This document shows, one piece after another, positions 41,067 through 48,795 of a stretch of 64,000 bases of DNA. The translations under genes were made by a program, and so were the position numbers. This DNA is from Hymenobacter sp. PAMC 26628. GTDB lineage: Bacteria; Bacteroidota; Bacteroidia; Cytophagales; Hymenobacteraceae. The stretch is from assembly GCF_001562275.1 (NCBI RefSeq), contig NZ_CP014304.1, positions 3,348,001-3,412,000 on the forward strand, written 5' to 3'. The notes under the pieces are model-generated. The model saw nothing but the letters and a program-made list of their open reading frames with translations. It was not told where the DNA came from and ran no database searches. How positions within the stretch are numbered: the first letter of the stretch is position 1; every line of letters begins with the position of its first letter.

Positions 41067-42860
41067 CTACATGCGCTCGGGCACCTGGATGCCCAACAGG
41101 CCCAGGGCCACTTTGATTTGCGCACCCACGCGGGCCGACAGCGCCACGCGCAGGCTGCGCTTCAGCGTGTCGGTTTCCTGGAAGATGGACACTTCGGCGT
41201 AGAAGCGGTTGTAGGCCTTGGCCAGGTCGTAGGCGTACTGGGCCACCACGGCGGGCGAGAGGGTGCGGGCGGCGTCGGCCACCACGGCGGGGTAGCGGGC
41301 CAGCTCCTGCACCAGCTCGCGCTCGGTGGGCGCCAGGGCCCCCAGGGCCGCGAAGTCGGCGGTTTCGGTAATGCCCAGCTCGGCGGCCTTGCGGCGGATG
41401 GCGGCGATGCGGGCGTAGCTGTACTGAATGAAGGGCCCTGTGTGCCCCTCCAGGCTCACCGATTCTTCGGGGTTGAAGAGCATGCGCTTCTTGGGGTCCA
41501 CCTTCAGCAGGTAATACTTTAGGGCCCCCAGGCCGAGCAGGTGGTAGAGCTCCTCCAGCTCGGCGTCGGACAGGCCTTCGGTTTTGCCTTTTTCGAGGGT
41601 GGCGGCTTTGGCGGCGGCCACTACGTCGCGCACCAGCTCGTCGGCGTCCACCACAGTGCCTTCGCGCGACTTCATCTTGCCCGAGGGCAGGTCCACCATG
41701 CCGTAGCTGAGGTGGTGGATGGCCGCGGCGTAGGGCTTGCCCAGCTTGGCCAGCGTGGCTTGCAGCACCTGCATGTGGTAGTTCTGCTCGTCGGCGATGA
41801 CGTAGATGCTGCTGTCGTAGCCGAAGTCCTGGTACTTGAGCTCGGCCGTGCCCAGGTCCTGGGTGATGTAGACGCTGGTGCCGTCGGCGCGCAGCAACAG
41901 CTTCTCGTCGAGGCCCTCGGCTTGCAAATCGACCCAGACCGAGCCGTTCTCTTTGGTGAAGAACACGCCTTTTTGCAGGCCTTCCTCCACCCGCTCCTTG
42001 CCCAGCAGGTAGGTGCCCGACTCGTAGTAGAACTTGTCGAAATCGACGCCGATGGTGGCGTAGGTTTCGGTGAAGCCCTCGTACACCCAGCCGTTCATCT
42101 GGCGCCAGAGGGCCAGCACGGCCGCGTCGCCGGCTTCCCAGGCTTGCAGCATCTGCTGGGCCTCGGCCATCAGGGGGGCCTGCTTTTTGGCCACTTCGTT
42201 GGTCACGCCTTCGGCTTCGAGCTGCCGGATTTCCTCGCGGTAGTGCTTCTCGAACAGCACGTAGTATTTGCCCGCCAGGTGGTCGCCCTTGAGGCCGGCG
42301 CTGGCCGGCGTTTCGCCCTGCCCGAAGCGCTGGTAGGCAATCATCGACTTGCAGATGTGGATGCCGCGGTCGTTCACCAGGTTGGCTTTGGTGACGGTGG
42401 CACCGGTGGCTTTCAGGATTTCGGCCACCGAGTAGCCCAGGAAGTTGTTGCGCAAGTGCCCCAGGTGCAAGGGCTTGTTGGTGTTGGGCGACGAGTACTC
42501 GACCACCACGCGCCGGGGCCCTCCGGTGGGGACCGGGGCCCCGGCCGGCTGCGCTTGCAGCTGGGCAAAGAGCCGCAGCCACTCGGCGTCGGCGATTTCG
42601 AGGTTGAGGAAGCCCTTCACCACGTTGAAGCCGCTCACGCGGGGCTCGTTGGCTTGCAGCCACTCGCCCAGGGCGCGGCCGATGGGTTCGGGCCCCTGGC
42701 CCAGCGCCTTGGTGAGCGGAAACGTGACGAGGGTGAAGCTGCCGGCAAACTCCTTGCGCGTGGGCTGCAAGGGGAGGCTGGCGAGGGGGATTTCGACGCC
42801 GAAAACGGCCCGGGCAGCGGTTTGCAGCGCGGTTTTGAGGTCTTGTTCTAGCTGTTGCAC
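41067..42860 (-). CDS. argS: Arginyl-tRNA synthetase
   Basis: A 597-residue class I synthetase charging tRNA-Arg. It has the N-terminal Add-1 domain (to about 110), then VVVEYSSPNTNKPLHLGHLR with HLGH as the HIGH motif, ANLVNDRGIHICKSMIAYQR, ADEQNYHMQVLQATLAKLG, GMVDLPSGKMKSREGTVVDA (degenerate KMSKS, normal for ArgRS) and a C-terminal DALR anticodon domain ending VPERM. The start is a GTG at 42860, fixed by a perfect -7 box 4 bases upstream. It lies between two AT-rich nuclease-containing segments. Confidence 0.96.
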   Translation of the reverse strand: MQQLEQDLKTALQTAARAVFGVEIPLASLPLQPTRKEFAGSFTLVTFPLTKALGQGPEPIGRALGEWLQANEPRVSGFNVVKGFLNLEIADAEWLRLFAQLQAQPAGAPVPTGGPRRVVVEYSSPNTNKPLHLGHLRNNFLGYSVAEILKATGATVTKANLVNDRGIHICKSMIAYQRFGQGETPASAGLKGDHLAGKYYVLFEKHYREEIRQLEAEGVTNEVAKKQAPLMAEAQQMLQAWEAGDAAVLALWRQMNGWVYEGFTETYATIGVDFDKFYYESGTYLLGKERVEEGLQKGVFFTKENGSVWVDLQAEGLDEKLLLRADGTSVYITQDLGTAELKYQDFGYDSSIYVIADEQNYHMQVLQATLAKLGKPYAAAIHHLSYGMVDLPSGKMKSREGTVVDADELVRDVVAAAKAATLEKGKTEGLSDAELEELYHLLGLGALKYYLLKVDPKKRMLFNPEESVSLEGHTGPFIQYSYARIAAIRRKAAELGITETADFAALGALAPTERELVQELARYPAVVADAARTLSPAVVAQYAYDLAKAYNRFYAEVSIFQETDTLKRSLRVALSARVGAQIKVALGLLGIQVPERM

Positions 42861-42864
42861 GGGG

Positions 42865-42872
42865 CAAAGGTA
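42865..42872 (-). promoter_or_regulatory. -7 promoter box of argS
   Basis: TACCTTTG on the minus strand, exact match to TAnnTTTG, separated by CCCC from the GTG start; the argS mRNA is probably leaderless. Confidence 0.7.
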
Positions 42873-43034
42873 CGGGCTGGCCGTAACCCCCTCCCCTCTT
42901 TAAACCACCGGGGCCCCAGCTTGCCCGCAACGGCCGCCCACGTCGCGACCCGCAGCCAAAGCGGCCCGGGGCCCCTGCGCTGGTCGAGCGAAACTTGAGC
43001 AACTGAGGGCCCTTGTAGTTGCTTGCGGGACTTT

Positions 43035-43059
43035 CTGATATTTTAAACAATCATATCAG
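43035..43059. promoter_or_regulatory. Palindromic site upstream of the ABC-3C operon, possible operator
   Basis: CTGATAT (43035-43041) and ATATCAG (43053-43059) are exact inverses separated by an AT-rich 11-base spacer. It lies 70 bases before the first operon gene. A TTTCTTTG at 43101-43108 could be the -7 box. No regulator gene is adjacent. Confidence 0.35.
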
Positions 43060-43130
43060 TTTCCTTTGGCCTGAATCATTAGCTACACCTAAGAAGTCTG
43101 TTTCTTTGTGTACAACTTTTCTACGGGCTT

Positions 43131-44072
43131 ATGGACTACAGACTAGACTTACTGTCGGAAGACGATTTTGAAAGACTAGTGAATTCTCTTTGCCGTGAGG
43201 TGTTGGGTACTGGAGTGGTCAGCTTCTCTAAAGGACGTGATGGAGGCAAGGATGGTCGTTTCGAAGGCACAGCCAACAATTTTCCTTCAAAGTCGTCTTT
43301 GTGGAAAGGGAAATTTGTTATTCAAGCCAAACATACTACGGCCATCGAAGCAAGCTGCTCTGAGAATGCCTTTCACGGTAATCAGACAAGTACTATAAAT
43401 GAAGAAATTAAAAAAATTAAAACACTAATCGACGCTAACGAAATAGATAATTATATATTATTTACCAATAGAAAATTGACTGGTGGAACGGAACAGTCTA
43501 TAAGAAACCATATACGTCAGGAGACCAGTTTACTAAATATATCTATTATCGGGATTGAAACTATTACCGAGTATCTCAAATCTCACAAGGAAATTCTAAA
43601 GCAGTTTAGATTAGATAAATTTATTCTTCCTCTAGATTTTTATGATAGAGACATCAAGGATTTGATAGTAGTACTTACTGGAAGTATTAAGAAAATCACA
43701 AATCCGACTATACCCACTGGAGAATCCATTCTTTTTGCTGAAAAAGCAGAGAAAAATAAAATTAATAATCTTGATAAATATTATTACGAGATAATTCGTC
43801 GAAACTCTTTAGAGTATTTCGCGCAAATTGACGATTTTTTAGGCGACCCTATTAATATCCAATATGCACTTGCTTATGAAAATTTTGCAGCAGAGCTTGG
43901 AAATAAAGTTGAAATACGAAGAGATGATTTTAATAATTTCAAAGAAGTATTCGGATTTTTATACGATAAAATTTTTAATGATAATGAATCAGAATTATCA
44001 AAACACAGAGCATTAATTTGGGTGGTTTTACATCATCTTTATTACAACTGCCACATCGGACGAAAACAATGA
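43131..44072 (+). CDS. ABC-3C component: Mrr-like nuclease with C-terminal ABC-3C domain
   Basis: A 313-residue protein. Residues 1-75 resemble Mrr-type restriction endonucleases: YRLDLLSEDDFERLVNSLCR, GRDGGKDGRFEG (35-46) and FVIQAKHT with the QxK motif (Q65, K67). Residues 80-180 complete the nuclease fold with a FTNRKLTGG segment. The C-terminal 130 residues (DKYYYEIIRRNSLEYFAQID ... RALIWVVLHHLYYNCHIG) look like the C-terminal domain that links effectors to ABC-3C ATPases. It would be the DNA-cutting effector, held in check by the other two components. DNA is strongly AT-rich. Its TGA overlaps the next ATG. Confidence 0.8.
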   Translation: MDYRLDLLSEDDFERLVNSLCREVLGTGVVSFSKGRDGGKDGRFEGTANNFPSKSSLWKGKFVIQAKHTTAIEASCSENAFHGNQTSTINEEIKKIKTLIDANEIDNYILFTNRKLTGGTEQSIRNHIRQETSLLNISIIGIETITEYLKSHKEILKQFRLDKFILPLDFYDRDIKDLIVVLTGSIKKITNPTIPTGESILFAEKAEKNKINNLDKYYYEIIRRNSLEYFAQIDDFLGDPINIQYALAYENFAAELGNKVEIRRDDFNNFKEVFGFLYDKIFNDNESELSKHRALIWVVLHHLYYNCHIGRKQ

Positions 44073-44338
44073 TTTTCCCACATAGATACCTCGATTTAGA
44101 CAGTTCAGTAGTCAATATTGCCTACATGATACTTAATGAACTCAAAAAAAATAAAATCCTAACATACAATGAACTTCAAGAAAGAATCACTAACAAAACA
44201 CGAAGCGATATAAGCGAAACTTTTCCTTATGCTTTAAATTTCTTATATTTACTTAGAAAGCTTCACTATTACGGAGGCACTTTAGACGCGTTTGAAATAA
44301 ATGAAACTCAGCAAGCTCTATTGCAACAAGCCGTTTAA
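44069..44338 (+). CDS. ABC-3C middle component (small bridging protein)
   Basis: An 89-residue protein starting MIFPHRYLDLDSSVVNIAYM at an ATG that overlaps the previous stop (ATGA). The helical content (ILNELKKNKILTYNELQERI, then SETFPYALNFLYLLRKLHYY) is the winged-helix-like pattern of middle components, especially the MC6-type, which begin with a M-I-x-P-x-K/R-x-x-x-L motif and end with a LxxLDLLYxLGxI-like segment. It is thought to bridge the ATPase and the effector. It overlaps the ATPase gene by 38 bases, so the three are translationally linked. The family number is tentative. Confidence 0.75.
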   Translation: MIFPHRYLDLDSSVVNIAYMILNELKKNKILTYNELQERITNKTRSDISETFPYALNFLYLLRKLHYYGGTLDAFEINETQQALLQQAV

Positions 44339-46082
44339 AAATATTGAATTCAACCTTAAAAGGGGCGAAATCAATTTAATTTTAGCTAATGTCAAGGCAA
44401 GACATGAGCAAAGGGACACCCATAACTTAGGAAAGAGCACACTTGTTGATCTTATTGATTTTTTACTTCTTAAAAATATAGATAAATCACACTGGTTATT
44501 AAATACAAAAAGAGGCGAAAGTTTACTTTTTATCGATTATGAATTTTATCTCGAAATACTATTGAATTCGGGGGAATTTTTAATAATAAAGCGAGCTGTT
44601 AACGCTCCGACTAAAATATTTTTCAAACGCTACCAAATCAGAGCAGATGGTTTTCCATTAATTGAAAACTGGGATTATCTAGAAATTCCAATAGAAAAGG
44701 CTCAAACTCTTTTAAATGATTTTTTAGATTTTGACTTTTCTAAATCGACTGGGTACCCTTATAGAAAATCAATCAGCTATTGTCTACGTAGCCAAGGTGA
44801 TTACGATAATATTTTTCAGTTGAAGAAATTTTCTCGTAGCAAAGACAAGGATTGGAAACCGTTCATGTTTAGTCTTCTTGGATTCCAAGGACACGTACTT
44901 TTACGCAAATATGAATTAGAGGATGCTATAAAGGAACAAGCAAAAGCTATTAAAGACAAAGAAAAAGATCTAAATATCAACTCTAATGATAAGGATAAAA
45001 TCGTTGGGCAGATACAACTGAAGGCGCAAGAAGTAAATAAATTATCTAATGATTTGGATGATTTTAATTTCTTTATTAAAGATCAAGAAACTATTTCAAC
45101 CCTTGTTGAAGAAATCGAAACTGAAATAAGTATTTTTAATAATAAGCTTTATAGAATTGAATTTGATATCAATAAATTAAACAAGTCTATACGTGAGGAT
45201 TTTTCTTTTGATATCAACAAGGTAAAAGAACTATTTGATGAAGTTAAATTATTACTCCCAGCTGAATTCTTTAGGAGCTATGAAGAATTGAGTGAATTTA
45301 ATAAGAAAATAACTACAGAGCGTAACAAGGAGATAAAAAAGACCTTAAATGAAAAGGAACTGGAGCAAAGCAGCATTATAAGCCAACTTCAAATACTAAA
45401 TGAGAAGAAGAGTAATTATACACAATTAATTCACGACACTTCTATTTTCAAGAAGTATAAATTATATCAACAAGATATGCTAAGAGCAGAATCTGAATTG
45501 ATGTATTTGAAAGCTAAACTTATTGCTTTTGACTTTATAGAGGAAAAGAGCAAAGAAATTGCTTCATTGAAGGAACACGAATTAAAAGAAACGAAATTTG
45601 AAATTGAGACTGAATTAAGCAATACTCTTTCAAATACTAAATACTCTTCTATAAGAAGCTCGTTTAGCGAGATTATTTATGACATTTTGCAGGTACCTGC
45701 AATTATTTCTATTTCTAAAAATAATAGTGATAATATCGATTTTGCTTACAGTATTGAGAATACAGCTCAACAAAGAGGTTATACATACAACAAATTATTA
45801 TGCGTAGCCTTTGATTTAGCAATTCTTATTAATTATTCTAATCAATCATATTTTAGATTTGTCTATCACGACGATGCTTTTGGTAATGAAGACAATCGGC
45901 TAAAAGTTAGACTTATGGCTACAATCAAAAGATTGTGTCTAAAATATAATATACAGTATATTTTTACTGCTATTCAAGATGATTTACCCAACGCAAATGA
46001 TTTTAATTTGTCGAAGAATGAGATCATATTAGAGCTGAATGATAAAGATGACAACGGGAAACTTTTCCTTATGTCATTTTAA
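44301..46082 (+). CDS. ABC-3C ATPase: DUF2326 coiled-coil ABC/SMC-like protein
   Basis: A 593-residue protein. The start MKLSKLYCNKPFKNIEFNLK is canonical for the DUF2326 family. Walker A is NLGKST at about 42-47, preceded by the NLILANVKARHEQ strand. Residues about 195-430 are a long coiled coil (KEKDLNINSNDKDKIVGQIQ, KKITTERNKEIKKTLNEKEL). The C-terminal lobe holds YTYNKLLCVAFDLAILINYS and the Walker B-like FRFVYHDDAFGNEDN (HDD at 523-525), then IFTAIQDD. Together they form an SMC/RecN-like ATPase expected to sense abnormal DNA or a replication state and license the nuclease. GC is low like its two partners. Ends in a strong terminator. Confidence 0.88.
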   Translation: MKLSKLYCNKPFKNIEFNLKRGEINLILANVKARHEQRDTHNLGKSTLVDLIDFLLLKNIDKSHWLLNTKRGESLLFIDYEFYLEILLNSGEFLIIKRAVNAPTKIFFKRYQIRADGFPLIENWDYLEIPIEKAQTLLNDFLDFDFSKSTGYPYRKSISYCLRSQGDYDNIFQLKKFSRSKDKDWKPFMFSLLGFQGHVLLRKYELEDAIKEQAKAIKDKEKDLNINSNDKDKIVGQIQLKAQEVNKLSNDLDDFNFFIKDQETISTLVEEIETEISIFNNKLYRIEFDINKLNKSIREDFSFDINKVKELFDEVKLLLPAEFFRSYEELSEFNKKITTERNKEIKKTLNEKELEQSSIISQLQILNEKKSNYTQLIHDTSIFKKYKLYQQDMLRAESELMYLKAKLIAFDFIEEKSKEIASLKEHELKETKFEIETELSNTLSNTKYSSIRSSFSEIIYDILQVPAIISISKNNSDNIDFAYSIENTAQQRGYTYNKLLCVAFDLAILINYSNQSYFRFVYHDDAFGNEDNRLKVRLMATIKRLCLKYNIQYIFTAIQDDLPNANDFNLSKNEIILELNDKDDNGKLFLMSF

Positions 46083-46101
46083 TAGTGCTTTTACGTTTAT
46101 T

Positions 46102-46149
46102 AAGAAACGGAAAGCCCCGCCAAGCTACTGGCGGGGCTTTCCGTTTCTT
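46102..46149. terminator. Bidirectional terminator at the end of the ABC-3C operon
   Basis: Perfect 21-base arms (46102-46122 and 46129-46149) with loop AGCTAC; core AAAGCCCCGCC/GGCGGGGCTTT. It marks the sharp return from AT-rich to GC-rich DNA. Confidence 0.88.
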
Positions 46150-46269
46150 CAGCGGCGGGGGCGGCGGGCTGGGGGCCCCGGGGACCCTATTGTGCCTCGC
46201 CTGGGAACACAGCCGCCGCTGCTGGGTGTTAAGAGGATAGCTTTTCATCCTCTTTACAGTTTTCCTATC

Positions 46270-47484
46270 GTGTCGATATTTCGTTTAGGGGCCCTGGCGC
46301 GGCCGGTTGCCAAGTATGGTTTCGTGTGGCTGCTGGCCGGCCTAGTGGTTGCGCCCAGCTGCAAAAGCAGCGAGCCCGAGCCCACCGCCACGGCGCCCGC
46401 CGCCACTACCGTGCTGACGGGCAGCACGCTCATCGGCGAGTACAGCGTGGCCACGCTGGCCGGGCGCGTTCAGGCCGTGCCGCTGGTGGGGGCCCTGGCG
46501 CGCTACCCCATCCGCGCCTACCGCCTCACCTACCGCACCCACGCGCCCGACGGCCAGGAGATTACCGCCTCCGGGGCGGCGCTGGTGCCGGTGGGCGCGG
46601 GCGAGCTACCGGTGCTCAGCTACCAGCACGGCACCATCACGCCGGCCGGCGAGGGCCAGGCCCCCTCCTACTACGCCACGGGCAGCGACGTGTGGTCGGC
46701 GGTGTCGGTGCTGGCCTCCACGGGCTACGTGGTGTCGGCGCCCGACTACATTGGCTACGGGGCCTCCAAGGCCCTGCCCCACCCCTACGAGCACGCCGCC
46801 TCGCTGGCCTCGGCCTCGGCCGACATGCTGCGCGCCACCCGCGAGTTTTGCCAGCAGCAAGCCGTGGCCATCAACCAGAAAAACTTCCTGCTCGGCTACT
46901 CCGAGGGCGGCTACGCCACGATGGCCCTGCACAAGCTGCTGGAAGAAAAATACGCCACCGAACTGCCCGTCACGGCCAGCGCGCCCGGCGCCGGGGCCTA
47001 CCACAAGTCGGCCTTTGCCCGCTACGTGCTGGGGGCCCAGCAGCCGCTGAGCTTCCTGAGCACCTACGTGTGGGTGCTGCGCACCTACGACCGCATCTAC
47101 GCCCTGAACCGGCCCTTCGCCTTCTACTACCAGGAGCCCTACGCCACCCAGTTGCAAGCCAACCCGTCTGCCGACGTGCCCACCCAGCAAAGCCAGCTCT
47201 TCGCCGATGGTTTCCGCCAGGCCGTGCTGACTAATTCGGACGCCGCCCTCACCGCCGCCGTGGCCGACAACGACATCTACGACTGGAAGCCCCGGGCCCC
47301 GCTGGCCCTCTTCCACGGCACCGCCGACGACTACGTGCCCTTCTTCAACTCGCAAGACGCCTACGACGCCATGCAGAAGCGCGGCGCCACCCAAGTGCAG
47401 CTGCGCCCCATCCAGGGCGGCAACCACTTCTCGTCGGCCACCACCTACACCCTGGGGGCCTACGCCTTTATCAGCCAATATTGA
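46270..47484 (+). CDS. Lipoprotein alpha/beta-hydrolase (esterase/lipase type)
   Basis: A 404-residue protein beginning at GTG 46270 (MSIFRLGALARPVAKYGFVW), chosen because it yields a lipoprotein signal WLLAGLVVAPSC with cysteine at about residue 33; earlier in-frame codons lie in the terminator. The mature part has a Thr/Pro/Ala linker, then an alpha/beta-hydrolase domain with PVLSYQHGTI (oxyanion strand), the nucleophile in LLGYSEGGYATMAL (GxSxG), the acid in LFHGTADDYVPF and the histidine in GGNHFSSA. It resembles secretory lipases of fungal/actinobacterial type found widely in Bacteroidota. Located on the outer or inner membrane surface. Confidence 0.82.
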   Translation: MSIFRLGALARPVAKYGFVWLLAGLVVAPSCKSSEPEPTATAPAATTVLTGSTLIGEYSVATLAGRVQAVPLVGALARYPIRAYRLTYRTHAPDGQEITASGAALVPVGAGELPVLSYQHGTITPAGEGQAPSYYATGSDVWSAVSVLASTGYVVSAPDYIGYGASKALPHPYEHAASLASASADMLRATREFCQQQAVAINQKNFLLGYSEGGYATMALHKLLEEKYATELPVTASAPGAGAYHKSAFARYVLGAQQPLSFLSTYVWVLRTYDRIYALNRPFAFYYQEPYATQLQANPSADVPTQQSQLFADGFRQAVLTNSDAALTAAVADNDIYDWKPRAPLALFHGTADDYVPFFNSQDAYDAMQKRGATQVQLRPIQGGNHFSSATTYTLGAYAFISQY

Positions 47485-47598
47485 AAAAATGTGAAAATGA
47501 ACGGGGATGTGGAGGATGTGAAAATTGCTTTTTAAGCACCTGCGTGGCTAAAGCGTCAATCTTCACATCCGTCGCATTGCCGCTCATTTTCACATTTT
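47485..47598. repeat. Long imperfect palindrome (family D)
   Basis: AAAATGTGAAAATGA (47486-47500) and its exact inverse (47584-47598) form the outer arms; inside, GGATGTGAAAATTGC mirrors a diverged GGATGTGAAGATTGA. It lies between convergent genes and starts right after the esterase stop codon. A partial related sequence is near 38520. Confidence 0.8.
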
Positions 47599-47600
47599 CC

Positions 47601-48575
47601 TTACCGCCGCGCCTCGTCCTCCAGTTTCAGCCGCCGTTCAATGGACTCGGTGGCTTTTTCGAGGATGTTGAAGGCGTTCTTGGCCATGGTGTTGCCGTTG
47701 TCCAGGGTGGGATTGATTTCGACCATCTCGAAGCACACCACCCGTTCGTTTTCCAGCAGGTCCTGGCACAGGTTTTCGGCTTCGGAAAGGTAGAGGCCGT
47801 CCTCCACGGGCGTGCCGGTGCCGATGCTGAAGCTCGAATCGAGGCTGTCCACGTCGAAGGAGATGTACACCATGTCGCAGGCGCGCAGGTGCTCGTAAAT
47901 CTCGCGGGCCAGCTGGCGGGAGCCCTTCTCCTTGATTTCGGGCAGCTTGATCCACTTGATGCCCAGCTCCTCTATTAAGGCGTCTTCCTGGGCCTCGGTG
48001 TCGCGCACCACCACGTACACCAGGTGCTCGGGGCGCAGCTTGGGGCCCGGCTCGGCCAGGTTCTGGAGGCGGCGCCAGAAAAACTCGGTGTCGGCGTCGG
48101 GCTGGTTGCGCTGGTGCTGGCGGTTGTCCTGGCCCAGGGCGGCGGCCAGGGGCATGCCGTGCACGTTGCCGCTGGGCGTGGTGTAGGGCGAGTGCAGGTC
48201 GGCGTGGGCATCAATCCAGATGACGCCCAGCGTTTTGTGTGGGTACGCGGCCTTGATGCCGGCAATGGTGGCGTTGGCGCTGGAGTGGTCGCCGGCCAAC
48301 ACCAGCGGAAACTCGCCGAAGCGCAGCGTCTGCTCCACAGCGCTGGCAATGCCCTTCTGCACGGTGTAGATGGCGTCGATGTGCTTGGCCCACCGAAACG
48401 GCGTTTTCTCGAACAGCACGTGGTTCAGGTCGGGCACCACCACGGCGTTGTAGCGGCGGAAGTAGTCGGAGCCCTTGTTGAGGCAGGCCACGCGCAGGGC
48501 GTCGATGCCCATGCCGGCCCCGCGGGTGCCGGCGCCCAGCTCGGAGTGCACTTCCAATAACTTAATGCGTTTCAT
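47601..48575 (-). CDS. Arginase-family ureohydrolase
   Basis: A 324-residue protein. The start ATG 48575 gives MKRIKLLEVHSELGAGTRGA; the longer frame upstream runs into a gene-free region. Mn-binding motifs are all visible: LVLAGDHSSANATIAG (first His), VIWIDAHADLHSP (DAHAD) and YISFDVDSLDSSFSIGTGTP (DxD, with the PGTGTP-like loop). It would hydrolyse arginine to ornithine and urea, though agmatinase or formimidoylglutamase activity cannot be excluded. It is divergent from the arginine decarboxylase gene 220 bases away, so the two branch points of arginine use are co-located. Confidence 0.85.
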   Translation of the reverse strand: MKRIKLLEVHSELGAGTRGAGMGIDALRVACLNKGSDYFRRYNAVVVPDLNHVLFEKTPFRWAKHIDAIYTVQKGIASAVEQTLRFGEFPLVLAGDHSSANATIAGIKAAYPHKTLGVIWIDAHADLHSPYTTPSGNVHGMPLAAALGQDNRQHQRNQPDADTEFFWRRLQNLAEPGPKLRPEHLVYVVVRDTEAQEDALIEELGIKWIKLPEIKEKGSRQLAREIYEHLRACDMVYISFDVDSLDSSFSIGTGTPVEDGLYLSEAENLCQDLLENERVVCFEMVEINPTLDNGNTMAKNAFNILEKATESIERRLKLEDEARR

Positions 48576-48795
48576 CAATCGGTAATTTAAGAAAGCAAAA
48601 GGGCCGCACCGGTCCGCCCAGGGCCCCGGGGGCCCCTTGCGGGCGCTGCCTTGCGGCGGGGCAAGCCCCGCCGTAGCCAAGTCGCTGATTCCATCGTTGC
48701 CGATGCGCGGGGAACATTTCTTTCCCCGGGCGGTAGTTTTGAGCCGCCGCCGCAAAGGTCGGCATTCCGCGCCGTTTTCCTCCCGCCCCTACTCG
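48576..48795. promoter_or_regulatory. Divergent promoter region of the arginase and arginine decarboxylase genes
   Basis: A 220-base gap. TAGTTTTG (48734-48741, plus) fits the -7 box for the decarboxylase with about a 50-base leader; GACCTTTG on the minus strand (48760-48753) could serve arginase, giving a leader of about 170 bases. Both are guesses from consensus only. Confidence 0.4.

Noticed and set aside
41541..42851. 436-codon open frame opposite argS
   Set aside because: Antisense shadow of argS.
41041..43050. Extending the nuclease-like gene upstream to make a 1014-residue protein
   Set aside because: The extension reads out of frame through argS; ATG 41040 gives the family N terminus MAFFRIE.
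40006..46100. Treating the AT-rich region as a prophage or integrative element
   Set aside because: No integrase, transposase, phage structural gene or flanking direct repeat was seen.
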